The position numbers and the translations under genes were made by a program. Positions 31,776 to 42,727 of a DNA stretch of 64,000 nucleotides are shown piece after piece. The DNA lies in the NCBI GenBank assembly GCA_965644295.1, contig CBFFRP010000297.1, forward strand, positions 372,001 through 436,000. Direction: 5' to 3'. The first letter of the stretch is position 1; each line of letters begins with the position of its first letter. The stretch is from Paraphysomonas bandaiensis (Eukaryota > Chrysophyceae). The notes below the pieces were generated by a model. That model was not told the DNA's origin. It saw only the letters and a program-made list of their open reading frames with translations, and searched no databases.

Positions 31776-33010
31776 TTGGTGCTGCTTCATACACCGCATA
31801 CATATTTGTGTCAAAGCAAAGGCCGAAAAAAATCAAACAGTACATACTACATACTATCATATACTAGAAAAACTCGATTAAACACTTCTCGACGTGATAT
31901 CAGTGATATCAAAGTGGGCAAAGACTGGAACACATTGTCCCCTATTTGTTTTACAATGGTACATAAAGTGCTCTACTCAGATCGTGAGTCCCGTGCCGAT
32001 GCAGTGACTATTGCAGACAACCAATACATATGTGGTCTATCCAGATTAGAGGTATGAGAGCCGGTTAGGCTAAGAGACATGCGTTATAACTGTAAAATAT
32101 AGGGAAATATATGGGATGGAAGAATTGTATCAATATGTGCTCGCAGCAGAGATATTACCGCTGATGTTCGGCTCAATGCAGGAGTGAGTCGCCTTTGTTC
32201 TCTAGGATCCAACATTGTAGCTGCACGAGATGATGGGTGCGTATCTGTATACTCCTCAAACTTGGACCATATTGTTACGGCTTTGGCCCATGATGATATG
32301 GTGTATAGTGTGACAACCAATACAACTCATACATGCCAGTTTGTTAGTGGTGGGTGGGATGGTACTTGTGGCGTTTGGGAACTTGGGGATAAGGGGGACC
32401 TTGAGTCCATTGTTCACTTTAAGGGACATGGCAGTGCAGTGAACGACCTCAGCTACTGTCCACAAAAGGGATCCGGATCAATCTTCTGCACGGTTGGATT
32501 TGATGGATTCCTACGAGTGTGGGACACGCGCACAAGCTCCACTGATGGCTGCCAGTCCCTGATGTGTTTAGAACAAATTGGTTGTTCTTGTTCTTGGGAT
32601 GATCGAAACGAGTATGGTATATATTGTGGTCTTGAGGACGGATACTTGGTTCACTATGACTCACGTAAATGTGATTTCACCTCAGAAGAACATCTCCACG
32701 ATGGCAGAATAAGCAGATTGATGTCTCTTTCCTCCAGCCCAGAAAAAGACATAGCAGCGGATGTAGGGTTGATGTCGGCCTCAGACGACCACACCCTGAG
32801 ATGTACAAGAGGTGCTTCAGAGCATTTTTCAAGGTAAGAAATACATATGCATACTTTAAGCGCTCATTACTTTCTCTTAGGGTATATGACCCCGTAAGCT
32901 ACCCGTTGGATGTATGTACGCTGAGGACAAGCAACGATTGTTTAGAAGTAGTGTCCGCGTGGAGTGATGGTTCTCTCCGTCTGAATAATATATCTGATTT
33001 TAAAAAATAG
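31776..33010 (+). CDS. WD40-repeat protein, MEP50/WDR77-like
   Basis: Exons 31776-32051, 32103-32833 and 32881-33010; introns 51 and 47 nt; up to 378 aa. WD blades include VSGGWDGTCGVWEL, HFKGHGSAVNDLSYCP with VGFDGFLRVWDT, and a weak blade with SASDDHTLR. From DWNTLSPICF onward the order of features (W-N motif, a W-G-R-I blade, AHDD-x-V-Y-S) follows animal MEP50, the partner of arginine methyltransferase PRMT5. That match is from memory of the family, not a search. The start is uncertain: 31776 is an upstream in-frame ATG with a low-complexity lead, and 31953 would remove the W-N motif. If MEP50, it would act in histone and Sm protein methylation; otherwise it is a generic WD scaffold. Confidence 0.6.
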
Positions 33011-33139
33011 GTACATATATATGAAATTGAACAAATTATTATTGTGTATTAAAGTGCTTCTAACTTATAATTTGTTCTCAATTTCACATCGGGATACTAT
33101 TTCCTGAATATTTTTTTAAATTCTTGTAGACTATGATAG

Positions 33140-33390
33140 TGTTGGAATACGTCTGGTTCTCTAAGATAGTACTGTAGAATACGTTAAATACAATGTGAAA
33201 AACAGTAATACGTAGTCAATAGTCAAAGGTGCTATATAGCTATAACTGTGAAACTGAGGTATTATATCATGACGATTCAAGATACGGAAGTTGAGCAGTG
33301 GTTGACATAAACGAACTAATTTATCATGTTGTTGACATGTGTTACATGACAACACACACAATTGTGTATACGTGTATACAATTATCATAC
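33140..33390 (+). repeat. LTR of family B
   Basis: Starts TGTTGGAATACG; its reverse complement is found, interrupted, at 45125-45804. It is followed by a leader (33391-33450) and a gag-like frame, so this is a 5' LTR. The 3' edge is approximate, after the ACACAATTGTGTATAC block. Confidence 0.65.
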
Positions 33391-33450
33391 CGTAATCTAT
33401 CTAGTTTGACTAACTTAAACTTCTCTTGAAACGGTCTTAATCATCTGAAA

Positions 33451-34085
33451 ATGGTCAATACTCAATACGGTAGCGAATGCGGAGGAGAGAAGGAGGATAG
33501 AGCTGATGTTCCATGGTTCGACGAGAGCAACGTTGAGCAATGGATCGAAGATTTTGAGACGTTCCTTACGAGAAAGGAGCAGAGTGAGGTGGCTCTAGAA
33601 ATGCCACCAGAGGAAAGAGGACTTCGGAATTCAACCCCTGAACAGTCTTAAGACCAAGTCCTACAAGGAAGCGGTGGACAAGTATTGGAAGGCGAATGCA
33701 ATTGCTTCCTCATACTGCAGAGAGGCGATGAAGCGATCTCCGAAGGCGCTGCAGAAATTTCATCTGAAGCACAAGGAGTTCAAGGCAGCTGAAGGAAGGA
33801 TTAACAAGTTCAGCGCCAAAGAGATGGTTAGCACTTTGAAATCGTGTTTTGAAGGAGGAAAACAAAACAAGATTAGTGTTCTGCTCGCTCAGTTAGGATC
33901 ATATGAAGCCAGGGGAGACCACGAAAGAATATGTACTGCGTTTTGAGCTGCTTCTCCGTAAACTTCAGGCGCATAACCAAACGGTAACGGAAGAATCAAA
34001 AATTAGTCGGCTGAAGGAGGGAATTATCAGTGATGAATATGACGGTTTGAATTATGCCCTGTATTTAATGCCCGATGATGTATAA
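33451..34085 (+). pseudogene. LTR-retrotransposon gag remnant (family B)
   Basis: Begins ATGGTCAATACTC at 33451 and reads VPWFDESNVEQWIEDFETFL; after a frameshift AMKRSPKALQKFHLKHKEFKAA; after another ETTKEYVLRFELLLRKL and a stop at 34085. The W-x-x-F-E, L-x-x-L pattern is gag-like. No protease, integrase or RT follows. The same leader and gag start occurs inverted at about 44903-44972. Confidence 0.6.
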
Positions 34086-34486
34086 TTAGATCTGATTATT
34101 ACATGAGAGAACTTGTTGCATTTATCTATCTATTACTTTAGACTAGTTGTAACACAAATTATGAAATGCTCAGTTATCTCGGGACTGCTTGTGCATTTCA
34201 ACGTATCTAATCGCCACCCTTACTTACAATATATATTATATACTGATTTAGCAATAGGCAGGTAAGTGTTAAAACTAAACAGAAATCTATCTAGACTTAA
34301 TACCAATATCCTACTATGCATAAATTACTCACAAGTAACCCTCAGTAAATTCACTTTGTGCACATAAAGCCACAAGCGTAGAAAAGCACTCATATCAGCC
34401 ATCCGAATCGTTGAAAAAGATTATTACTTTACATAAAATAAAAAAATATAATAAACTAATATATTTCCACAACACAACATACAAAG
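34086..34486. other. Spacer with possible LINE-tail sequence
   Basis: AGATCTGATTATTACATGAG at 34088 and GATTTAGCAATAGGC near 34246 resemble parts of the LINE 3' tail family, but I found no flanking duplication. The rest is AT-rich 3' flank of the NHL gene. Confidence 0.35.
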
Positions 34487-37400
34487 TTAGCTGAAAAAAC
34501 TATCAAGCATTGATTCTGCTTTATCTAATTTGTGAATAAATGCTTTATTGTGAGTCAAGTTAGGGGCTACTCCGATCCCCCGCTCTTGATCAGGAACACC
34601 TTCAACTTTCTTGTACCGTTTGTTCTTTTACACAAGAGATAATTATCACAAAATAAAAATCGCACAAAGTATAATCTATACCTTACTCTTTTTAGGAGGT
34701 ATATTAATGCCTTCTTTATACTGCCACGCAGGATTAGCATAAAGCAGCTGAGATAAGTCTTCGTCTTGTTTGATAATGCCGGTCAAATTTCCAAACTCTA
34801 TGAAGCATACTACCGTTACTTCAGGAGTAATACATACAAGTTCAACATCGTTACAATATAACACAATATTGCAACAATACGAGAGAAACATATCCACCCA
34901 TGGCTAACATAAAAGCAGCATAAACATAATGATTCCATACCAAGAAGAGACAGCACTTGGTTATCACTCATTGCTGCAGCGAGGCGCTTCTCAAGTCGAT
35001 TACGATGGAATAAAAACTGCCTTCTAAACGGCTTCGCGCCAGTATAATCTTCCTCGCATATCACCATCAGCTCCATGAATGATTGATAGTCTAATCGTCT
35101 GCATACCCACAGTCAGACATATACACTTGAATATTTCAAACCTTTCTTTCCCTGGAAAAACATCACGAATAACTTCGTTTTTTCTGGTCATAGGGTCCTG
35201 AATAAAAGTCAGACATACAATCTCTCATGTACAAATCAAATCAGATCGTATTGCAGGCTGAATACATCTCTTATATCAACGTAGCATCGCAATTTAACAA
35301 AGTGAAGAAAACGCTGACTTAATATCTGCCTACCCTTCGCATCTCCACATCCTGCAGAAAAGCCAATGCATTGAACAAATGCTCTATATACGGCTCTTTC
35401 TTCCATATAAATTCATCTCCAAACAACCTCGTTACAGAGAGTAATGTGCACCTATAATCGATGAGTGCGGACATATTCTCAATCACATGAGATTCAATAG
35501 CTGGTAAATCATGCGACAACGGGCAAACGATATTGCTGCACATATTCTTGTCAATTTTCTTATTGCTATACGTGAGCCATTCAGTGTCATCAAGCAATTC
35601 TATCCACTTTTTATAGCAACAGACCCTTTTCTTATTGTCTAATAGGTTCAATTGCCGAATTAGAGCTGTGGAGTTACTCTTAGTGGGTGATTTCGAAGGA
35701 GACTTTATCGGCGATCGATTAGTCCTTTCAATTAATAAAGGCGACACATGAGCCCATTTAATAAACTGACACACTGCAATCGTTTTAATCTCTTTGCCTC
35801 GGAGAGGTGACAATACCCACTCATTACGTAGTCGTCTAGTGTGGTTATGCATAGCAACACAACATTCTCTAAAACATATTGTTAAAATTTCACAACATCA
35901 TGTAGCTGTACCTTAAAGCCTCAAAGTCACCATAGTCGCAATAGGAAAGAATGTTATCAAATATAGTGTCCTGTACACGTAAATATTACACCAACACACT
36001 CAGAACAGCAGTCGACAACTACAATCATAAAAATAGGAAGGCCATACAGCACCTTCATAACTGTAAAGGCCCCAACATCGTAGTTTTTGTATGGATTATA
36101 GATAAGTACACCTCCTCGGCGATATCCAACGGCAATCTTCCCATCGGATGATACAGACACTGATACTGGATACTGCAAATTGAAGAGTAAGAGAATATGT
36201 ATCATCTAGCAAAAACGATGCGAGTGCTATACCTGATCCACAGTGGGTACATCCGCAACAATTATTTCATTCGTCACAGGGTCCCTCAGAGGCTTCCCGA
36301 AAGGTGGAGCATTCGGGAAATCAAAGTACCCGGATGGAACGTCACTTTTGGGTACATGGGAGGTGAATGGCACCCCGAGAGTGTGTATGCATTGCATAGT
36401 GTGTGACAAAACCAGAACCTGTTTTGCGGAATAATCACATATACACAACTCCCCAGTTGAAGTAAATGCTACACTCGTTGGCTCACGTAACGCCACTCCA
36501 CATCCTCTCTTGTATCCACCCACGACATATGCCAATCGGACCTCAGGTACATATATGTCCGATTGCATCCACATGTACTTGAATACTTGGACACGACGGT
36601 TGTTGTAATCAACAACGGCAAACAAGACATACGGTCTTGGGTCAAGCATCTGCAAAGAGAAAAGAGTTGGTAGAGTTGGTGCGACATTACACAATAATAC
36701 AACAATAATAGCTCAATATAATATATAAGCGAAGCTCCAATAACAAAGTGCGGCACCTACTCTATATAATGCACAATACCTTCTTGAATTCTCTATAATT
36801 TCTAACCACATCCCAAACGGACCCATATTCTTTCATACGTATTCCACTACTCGTAAGCATGGCAGCAGAACCAGTTTCCTTATTCTTGATAATATTACAA
36901 CGGGCTAGAAGTCCTGTTGCCGTAATAAACGTGCAGTCAAAAGTACAAGTATTTTTTGGGCGTTGGCCAACTCGGAATCCTCCAGGGAAATTGCTGTTCG
37001 ATTTCACATTACTGTCTATTTTATCTTTCGAAGCAATACCAATATACCATTCCGGCTGAGGCACTGGCTGCGAAATGCACTTTGCATACTGAGGCATTAA
37101 ACAACAGGCCACTGAAGTAGGCCTGTCAAATTCGCCAGGAAGAATACCTGATGTTCCAAACGTGTGTAAAATATGCCCTCCTTCAGACAAAACCATGACT
37201 CGATCTGAGTCTCTTTCGCATACGCAAAAATAAGTTTTGTACCCTAAAGTAAAAGATTCGATACTTATAATATTTTCAAATACAGTTGAGCCATCTTCAC
37301 AAATACCGATTGTACGATCAACTGTCCAGTCTTCCTTATTGATATGTTTAATTGTATTCGAAATACTATCACAGACAGCGATATTTTTCGTGAAAGGAAT

Positions 37401-37910
37401 TGTACAGATGTCACTAAATTTCACGTCTAAGTAGCTCACGTTTTCATCAGCGTATGTGCCCGCAGTACGATAAGTTGCCTGACCTCCATCTTCATTATCG
37501 GAATCACTGTCTTGATCATTATCGTTGTGCGCTTGCAATGTAGCAATTGTCGGCACTTGATGTTTGTCACCTTCGTTGGCATTCGGAACACTATCATTTA
37601 AAGAATTAACTTTCTTGTCAACCTTCCCTTCTTCTAACGAATTTATAGCGGCCGGCTTGCGAAATATGTGAGCAGTGATGCCGCCCTTGACAGCCTGTAT
37701 GTGGAGACCGCCGTCACAGTCGATTACAGCCAAATTCGATTTATCCAAAAACTTCACTTTAACGGGGCCGACATACGGCGTTCCTCTATTGTCCCCAAAC
37801 AACGACAGCACTGACCTGATAGTATCATCATCACAGGCTATCATACAATCCCACAGAGGTATACACACACACCTGTTCCTCCCGACATGATAGTAATCCC
37901 TACCAATCAT
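34487..37910 (-). CDS. NHL/beta-propeller protein with F-box-like and helical C-terminal region
   Basis: Nine exons on the minus strand: 37910-36780, 36649-36233, 36172-36053, 35970-35912, 35868-35334, 35197-35142, 35098-34957, 34903-34682, 34624-34487. Introns 43-136 nt; 939 aa, all phases consistent. The N-terminal half has NHL-type repeats: LHTFGTSGILPGEFDRPTSV at about 248-267, REPTSVAFTSTGELCICDYS at about 420-445, and a last blade with VSSDGKIAVGYRRGGVLIYN. A long acidic Asp/Ser/Asn linker lies near 130-145. Residues about 557-589 (DTIFDNILSYCDYGDFEALR) resemble an F-box. Residues about 755-790 (DPMTRKNEVIRDVF..LDYQSFMELM) resemble a single degenerate EF-hand. No known family has this order as far as I recall. 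Start: an ATG at 37910; an upstream exon is possible. It lies 130 bases from the TATG tract. Confidence 0.75.
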
Positions 37911-38042
37911 ATCACTCAACCAGACACGATCGTATACTCACATCACGTACGCTCTGGGTGCAGATTGCCCAAAAAGAGTCATAACATAAACACACGGGCC
38001 TCAACTGTCCATACAAGTAAAAGCTACTGCAGAAACCGCTCT

Positions 38043-38313
38043 GTGTGTATGTATGTATGTATGTATGTATGTGTATGTATGTATGTATGTATGTATGTAT
38101 GTATGTATGTATGTATGTATGTATGTATGTATGTATGTATGTATGTATGTATGTATGTATGTATGTATGTATGTATGTATGTATGTATGTATGTATGTAT
38201 GTATGTATGTATGTATGTATGTATGTATGTATGTATGTATGTATGTATGTATGTATGTATGTATGTATGTATGTATGTATGTATGTATGTATGTATGTAT
38301 GTATGTATGTATG

Positions 38314-38345
<32 letters not shown>

Positions 38346-38738
38346 TGTATGTATGTATGTATGTATGTATGTATGTATGTATGTATGTATGTATGTATGT
38401 ATGTATGTATGTGTATGTATGTATGTATGTATGTATGTATGTATGTATGTATGTATGTATGTATGTATGTATGTATGTATGTATGTATGTATGTATGTAT
38501 GTATGTATGTATGTATGTATGTATGTATGTATGTATGTATGTATGTATGTATGTATGTATGTATGTATGTATGTATGTATGTATGTATGTATGTATGTAT
38601 GTATGTATGTATGTATGTATGTATGTATGTATGTATGTATGTATGTATGTATGTATGTATGTATGTATGTATGTATGTATGTATGTATGTATGTATGTAT
38701 GTATGTATGTATGTATGTATGTATGTACATAGGTAGGT
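38043..38738. repeat. Giant (TATG)n microsatellite, about 700 bp
   Basis: Some 170 copies of the tetranucleotide with only three phase slips (near 38070, 38315 and 38410). It fills most of the space between the divergent NHL gene (ATG at 37910) and PH-domain gene (ATG at 38835). Both strands are open in several frames purely because a 4-base unit cannot make a stop here; none is a gene. Confidence 0.97.
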
Positions 38739-38834
38739 AGGTATGTATGCACACATGGCAGTTGAGTTAGCAGAAGCGCTATTGGTGAGGTGACATCGAA
38801 GCGCCGATAACGTTCAACACTCGTTGACCCAATA

Positions 38835-39569
38835 ATGAGTGATAGCGTGAGCTCTACCCCTATTCTTCAGGGATGGATGAAGAAGAAGGGTCATCTGGTT
38901 AAGAATTGGAAGGAGCGGTTTGTTGTGGTGACTGACGACAAGTTATCATACTATGTTGACGCTAAAATGACGAAAAAGAAAGGAGAAATTTCTCTGAATA
39001 AGAGCACTAGAGTATTGACGAGGGATGGAAGAACACACCCCTGGAAGTTCGGCATATCTGATGGCAACTCATTTTTAGAACTCTCAGCAGCTTCTGAGAA
39101 GGAACGAAGCCTCTGGGTGAGAGTACTGAAGGTTCATTTAGGTATTGAAGAAGGGAGGGAATATGCTCTTTCAATGTCTTCTGTTAGTCAAGATTCAGAA
39201 GTAGGATCTCTTTCATTCACGACCTTCGTTCGTGAAAACGATAAAATAGATACTTTACACTCATTGCCCCCTCAGCCAGAAAATGTATCCACGACTGATA
39301 TTAGTAATATGCAACCAGTGTTAAATGATAAACCGAATGAGCCTGCTAAAGTGAGACCCCACATAGATTTTTCTGCATGTGATTCCGATGATGATGATAG
39401 TGAAAATGAGAGTGGAAGTTCATCTGTGATAGTTTCGCAAGATAACTGTGCAGCTCCGTCTCAATTCGCTATCGTCGAGACGGGAAGTAAGACATCGCTT
39501 GAACCATCTCTAGTCGCTGAAGAGTACCTGTCACTATTACCTGACCTCGACGATTTGCTTACTAAATAG
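38835..39569 (+). CDS. PH-domain protein
   Basis: Intronless, 244 aa. Residues about 10-105 form a pleckstrin homology domain: LQGWMKKKGHLVKNWKERFV at the start, the basic beta1-beta2 loop expected for phosphoinositide binding, then KKGEISLNKSTRV, and the invariant C-terminal Trp in KERSLWVRVLKVHLG. The rest is Ser/Asp-rich and acidic (DSDDDDSENESGSSS), probably disordered, ending DLDDLLTK. Likely a membrane-recruited adaptor; no catalytic domain. It is transcribed away from the TATG tract, whose edge is about 97 bases upstream of the ATG. Confidence 0.88.
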   Translation: MSDSVSSTPILQGWMKKKGHLVKNWKERFVVVTDDKLSYYVDAKMTKKKGEISLNKSTRVLTRDGRTHPWKFGISDGNSFLELSAASEKERSLWVRVLKVHLGIEEGREYALSMSSVSQDSEVGSLSFTTFVRENDKIDTLHSLPPQPENVSTTDISNMQPVLNDKPNEPAKVRPHIDFSACDSDDDDSENESGSSSVIVSQDNCAAPSQFAIVETGSKTSLEPSLVAEEYLSLLPDLDDLLTK

Positions 39570-40593
39570 GGTATTTCAGAATTTGAATGCATTTCAAGGC
39601 TTGTACCGTCGATGTATATAACCGCGTAAATTATATAGTCTTAATGAACTTTCAAGAGTTAATGAACTTTCAGGTATGTTCAAAGTATGTTCATGTGATG
39701 GTTTGTTTGTGTGTGTGTTTGGTAAAGTAAATGGAAATTTGTTATTTACATTTCTTAATTTCATTGCGTTTTGATTTTGTGATATGGGACGATATAGAAG
39801 ATAGAAACTGTTTTACCATCTCGTATGAGGAGTGAGGAGTTAATGAACCTGCATTTCGTTAAGAAAGATTTTATACTGTGACCCCTAGCCCTGGGTTAAT
39901 TCATACCATAGAGTCACTCTAAGGGCTCTATGGCAATGAGCTGGTGTCGCACTGACGTTGAAGTTTATGCTATCTAGTTCGATTCATTTATTTAGAGTTC
40001 TAATTGCTTACAAGATATTATTACATATAGTGGTGTAATATTTTGAATTAGTACGATTCATAGTCTTTGTTATACAGGGAACTTATAAGGTATTTCATCG
40101 TAGATTATTTAGGTAATGTTCTTTTAGGGCTACATAGAAAGTTTACAAAATGGCCATAACAGCGACAATCGAAAAGGTCAGGGAAGGCTGAAGACTTACA
40201 GAAGCAGAACTGGGAATTTATTCTGGGTGTAAGGAGTAAAGAAGCAACATATTGTAAGGGAACATTCGATGGGAGAGTTTGAAATCATTATGAGTGTTAT
40301 TCTACATCAACCATCACCACAGTATGTATTGATACGACCACCAATCTGGGTTACACGAGGGAACTGAAATTCGCAGCTCTCCCACTCTATCGATTTTAGT
40401 CAATATATATTCTCAGTAGTATCTAAATAATTTTATATTAAGTAAAAGAAAATTACAGTGTATTTAAGAATATTATTATGCAGTGTTACCATTGAAAATT
40501 TGTGATCACTAAGCAATGTCCTAGTTACGTGATATACAGGGGAGAACCAGTGCAGCACTTACAGTGGCCGCATCATGAAGCACAAGTCAGAAA
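39570..40593. other. Convergent spacer, no gene seen
   Basis: AT-rich region between two convergent genes. A short direct repeat, AATGAACTTTCA, occurs twice near 39645 and 39660. Nothing else is recognisable. Confidence 0.6.
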
Positions 40594-42004
40594 TTAGTCA
40601 TTAATCAGCTTGTCCGCATACCACACTGGATCAACGATGCAACTATTCTGTAAAGAATGGCATTCGTAGTCACCTTGCAGAACACAATTGAGCATCAAGT
40701 AAATTACTCGCAGAAGAGCTGTTACAGGCGGCGTAGAGTGACAGAGGGAAGTAATCCACTGAATTCCCAAAGCTATCATAGGGGTCACTAGAGCAATTAG
40801 CTCGATGGTCATAATTACATGACTCAAAACCCGTAAGTATGTCTGCGGATACTTGTGGGCTAAGTTAATAATACCATTCCTTTTAAATACACTGTCTGTA
40901 TTGTCATGTATTTCTGCCTTATCAATAGTGATTTTTCTAGATCTCGGAGATGCCTTTAGTTTTTTATTAGATAGTTTCTTGTGAATATCAGTCGAGTCTC
41001 GTCTCGCGCAGTAAGAATTCACTGCCTGCAAACAAAACATCATTTAGTTTACACGAGAGGGTGGTAAGGCATCTACAATAATATGCCTCATCAGTAGATG
41101 GATCTATGTGTACGTACATGTTGTAGTTTATCTAGAAAATCTGGCTCCCTTAAGAACGGGTTCCACAATAGTATCCATCCTTTAAATACTGGTAGAATGG
41201 GCACATATGTTCCTGTAAGGTATCCCATGGATGTGAATAGAAAGAAAGACAGTCCAGTAATCCATGCTACTTTTGCATCATGAATTTCGTTCATAATAAT
41301 CGCGGCAGTTACTAAAACAACATAACCTGTTGCGCCCAATGCATGCATTGAAAACGTAAAACTGAACAACGATTGCTCAATTTTTCGTTTGCCATCATCT
41401 TCTTCATATAGGTGGTGAATATCTTTAGATTCTCTCAAAAATTCAAGCAATTTGGGATTGTATTGGTTTAAATCGAACTTCAGATGTTTCTGCATTCCAA
41501 GTTTCTCCAGTAACCAACATGTGATTATGAGTTTTTCTTCTAGAAACACTGCAGAGGATACATCAACTTCAAACATACCCACTATTAGTAAGCAGAAAAA
41601 GCCCGCCTGACAGAGGGAGGCTTCAAGAAAAGTTGCATCGCCCACGGAATGCCATTTCAGTGACCCCAAAAACCCTGCTACAGCACCCATGACAAGAAAC
41701 ACTGTGAATTGCTTGTCTGAAGACGTTCCCCTGAGATGAGTTCACATATAAGTCACGTCTGAAGCAGGTGTGTAACGGGGTACCTTGGAGCGATGAATGC
41801 GCTCACACTTTTCACAGCAAAGTCTATCTTGCAAGAAGTTTTGCACCCAACCACTTGATACATCTTGTGCCTCTGCTCCATATCCACACAGTGCGGATGG
41901 AAGGCCTCACCGTCATTGTAGAGCCACATGAAGGCAGCCGCAAACAAACACCATGTTGAGCTCAGCCACAGCACACAGAGAGATATGAGCAGCTCATAAT
42001 CCAT
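40594..42004 (-). CDS. Polytopic membrane protein of unknown function
   Basis: Exons 42004-41784, 41730-41118 and 41025-40594; introns 53 and 92 nt; 421 aa. At least six hydrophobic spans are visible: near the start (LLISLCVLWLSSTWCLFAAA), FLVMGAVAGFLGSL, LCQAGFFCLLIVGMF, LGATGYVVLVTAAIIM, WITGLSFFLFTSMGYL, and VIMTIELIALVTPMIAL. A charged loop (HLYEEDDGKRK) sits in the middle and a Lys-rich loop (SNKKLKASPRSRK) before the last span. I do not recognise the family; it could be a small-molecule transporter or a Frag1/DRAM-like protein, but no motif decides. The ATG at 42004 directly precedes the first span. Confidence 0.72.
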
Positions 42005-42727
42005 TGGAACGATACTTTTATTAATCCAAGTCCACTCTACACATGAGCAGCTGATAGATCTACTAGATCAATGATCTCGCTGTATATATGCATGCACACT
42101 GTACACACATATACGGCACTGTGAAGGTATGACGCACACCGACATGATATCACAAGAACACAACTGACTCAGAGAACATACCACACCCATTTGGTGTTCT
42201 GGAAACAAATCCCTAACTTTTTGCTTTTGGCTTACTATAAATTACAGTGTTCTACACTTCATCTCTCTAAAATCAGGATATATAGCATTCAACTAACCCA
42301 AAACTGTATCTTTTAATATAGCTCCGATACTAGTGCTTTACAAATGATTTTACTATAGAGCTGTATGATTGGTGGAGAGGGTTTGTGTGTCAATCATACA
42401 GCAGACTGACAGCAGAGAGCAGAGGGCGATATGACCCTACCGATACTGATGAGACACTATGATATACTGTACTGTAGCTGTATGATGCGGGATACACATA
42501 GAGCAGCAGTTGGGGTTGCTCCGTATATCGGATGAGACCCTACTATGGTGTTGGTAGACATGGCCCGGAGGTTGGGGCTGTGGTGTAGAGACAACAACAT
42601 GTCTGTGACAGTATCAGAGATATCGAGTCAACTGATAGCGTATGATGACCCGGTCAACACACAACACAAGAGAAAGAGAGAGAGTCACTGTATTATCAGA
42701 CTATAGTGAGTTTCATACAACTGCTGC
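42005..42727. other. Divergent promoter region
   Basis: About 720 bases between the start codons of the membrane protein (minus) and the 14-3-3 gene (plus). It probably holds both promoters. No repeats or clear TATA box picked out by eye; AGAGAGAGAG lies about 45 bases upstream of the 14-3-3 ATG. Confidence 0.5.

Noticed and set aside
34816-35076. Reading the minus-strand blocks between 34.5 and 36.7 kb as several separate small genes
   Set aside because: GT-AG introns of 43-136 nt join them all in one consistent frame with the NHL gene, which is the simpler explanation.
38001-38756. Long open frames of MYVC and IHTY repeats on both strands
   Set aside because: They are translations of a pure tetranucleotide tract, which cannot contain a stop in any frame; no start context, no domain and both strands open.
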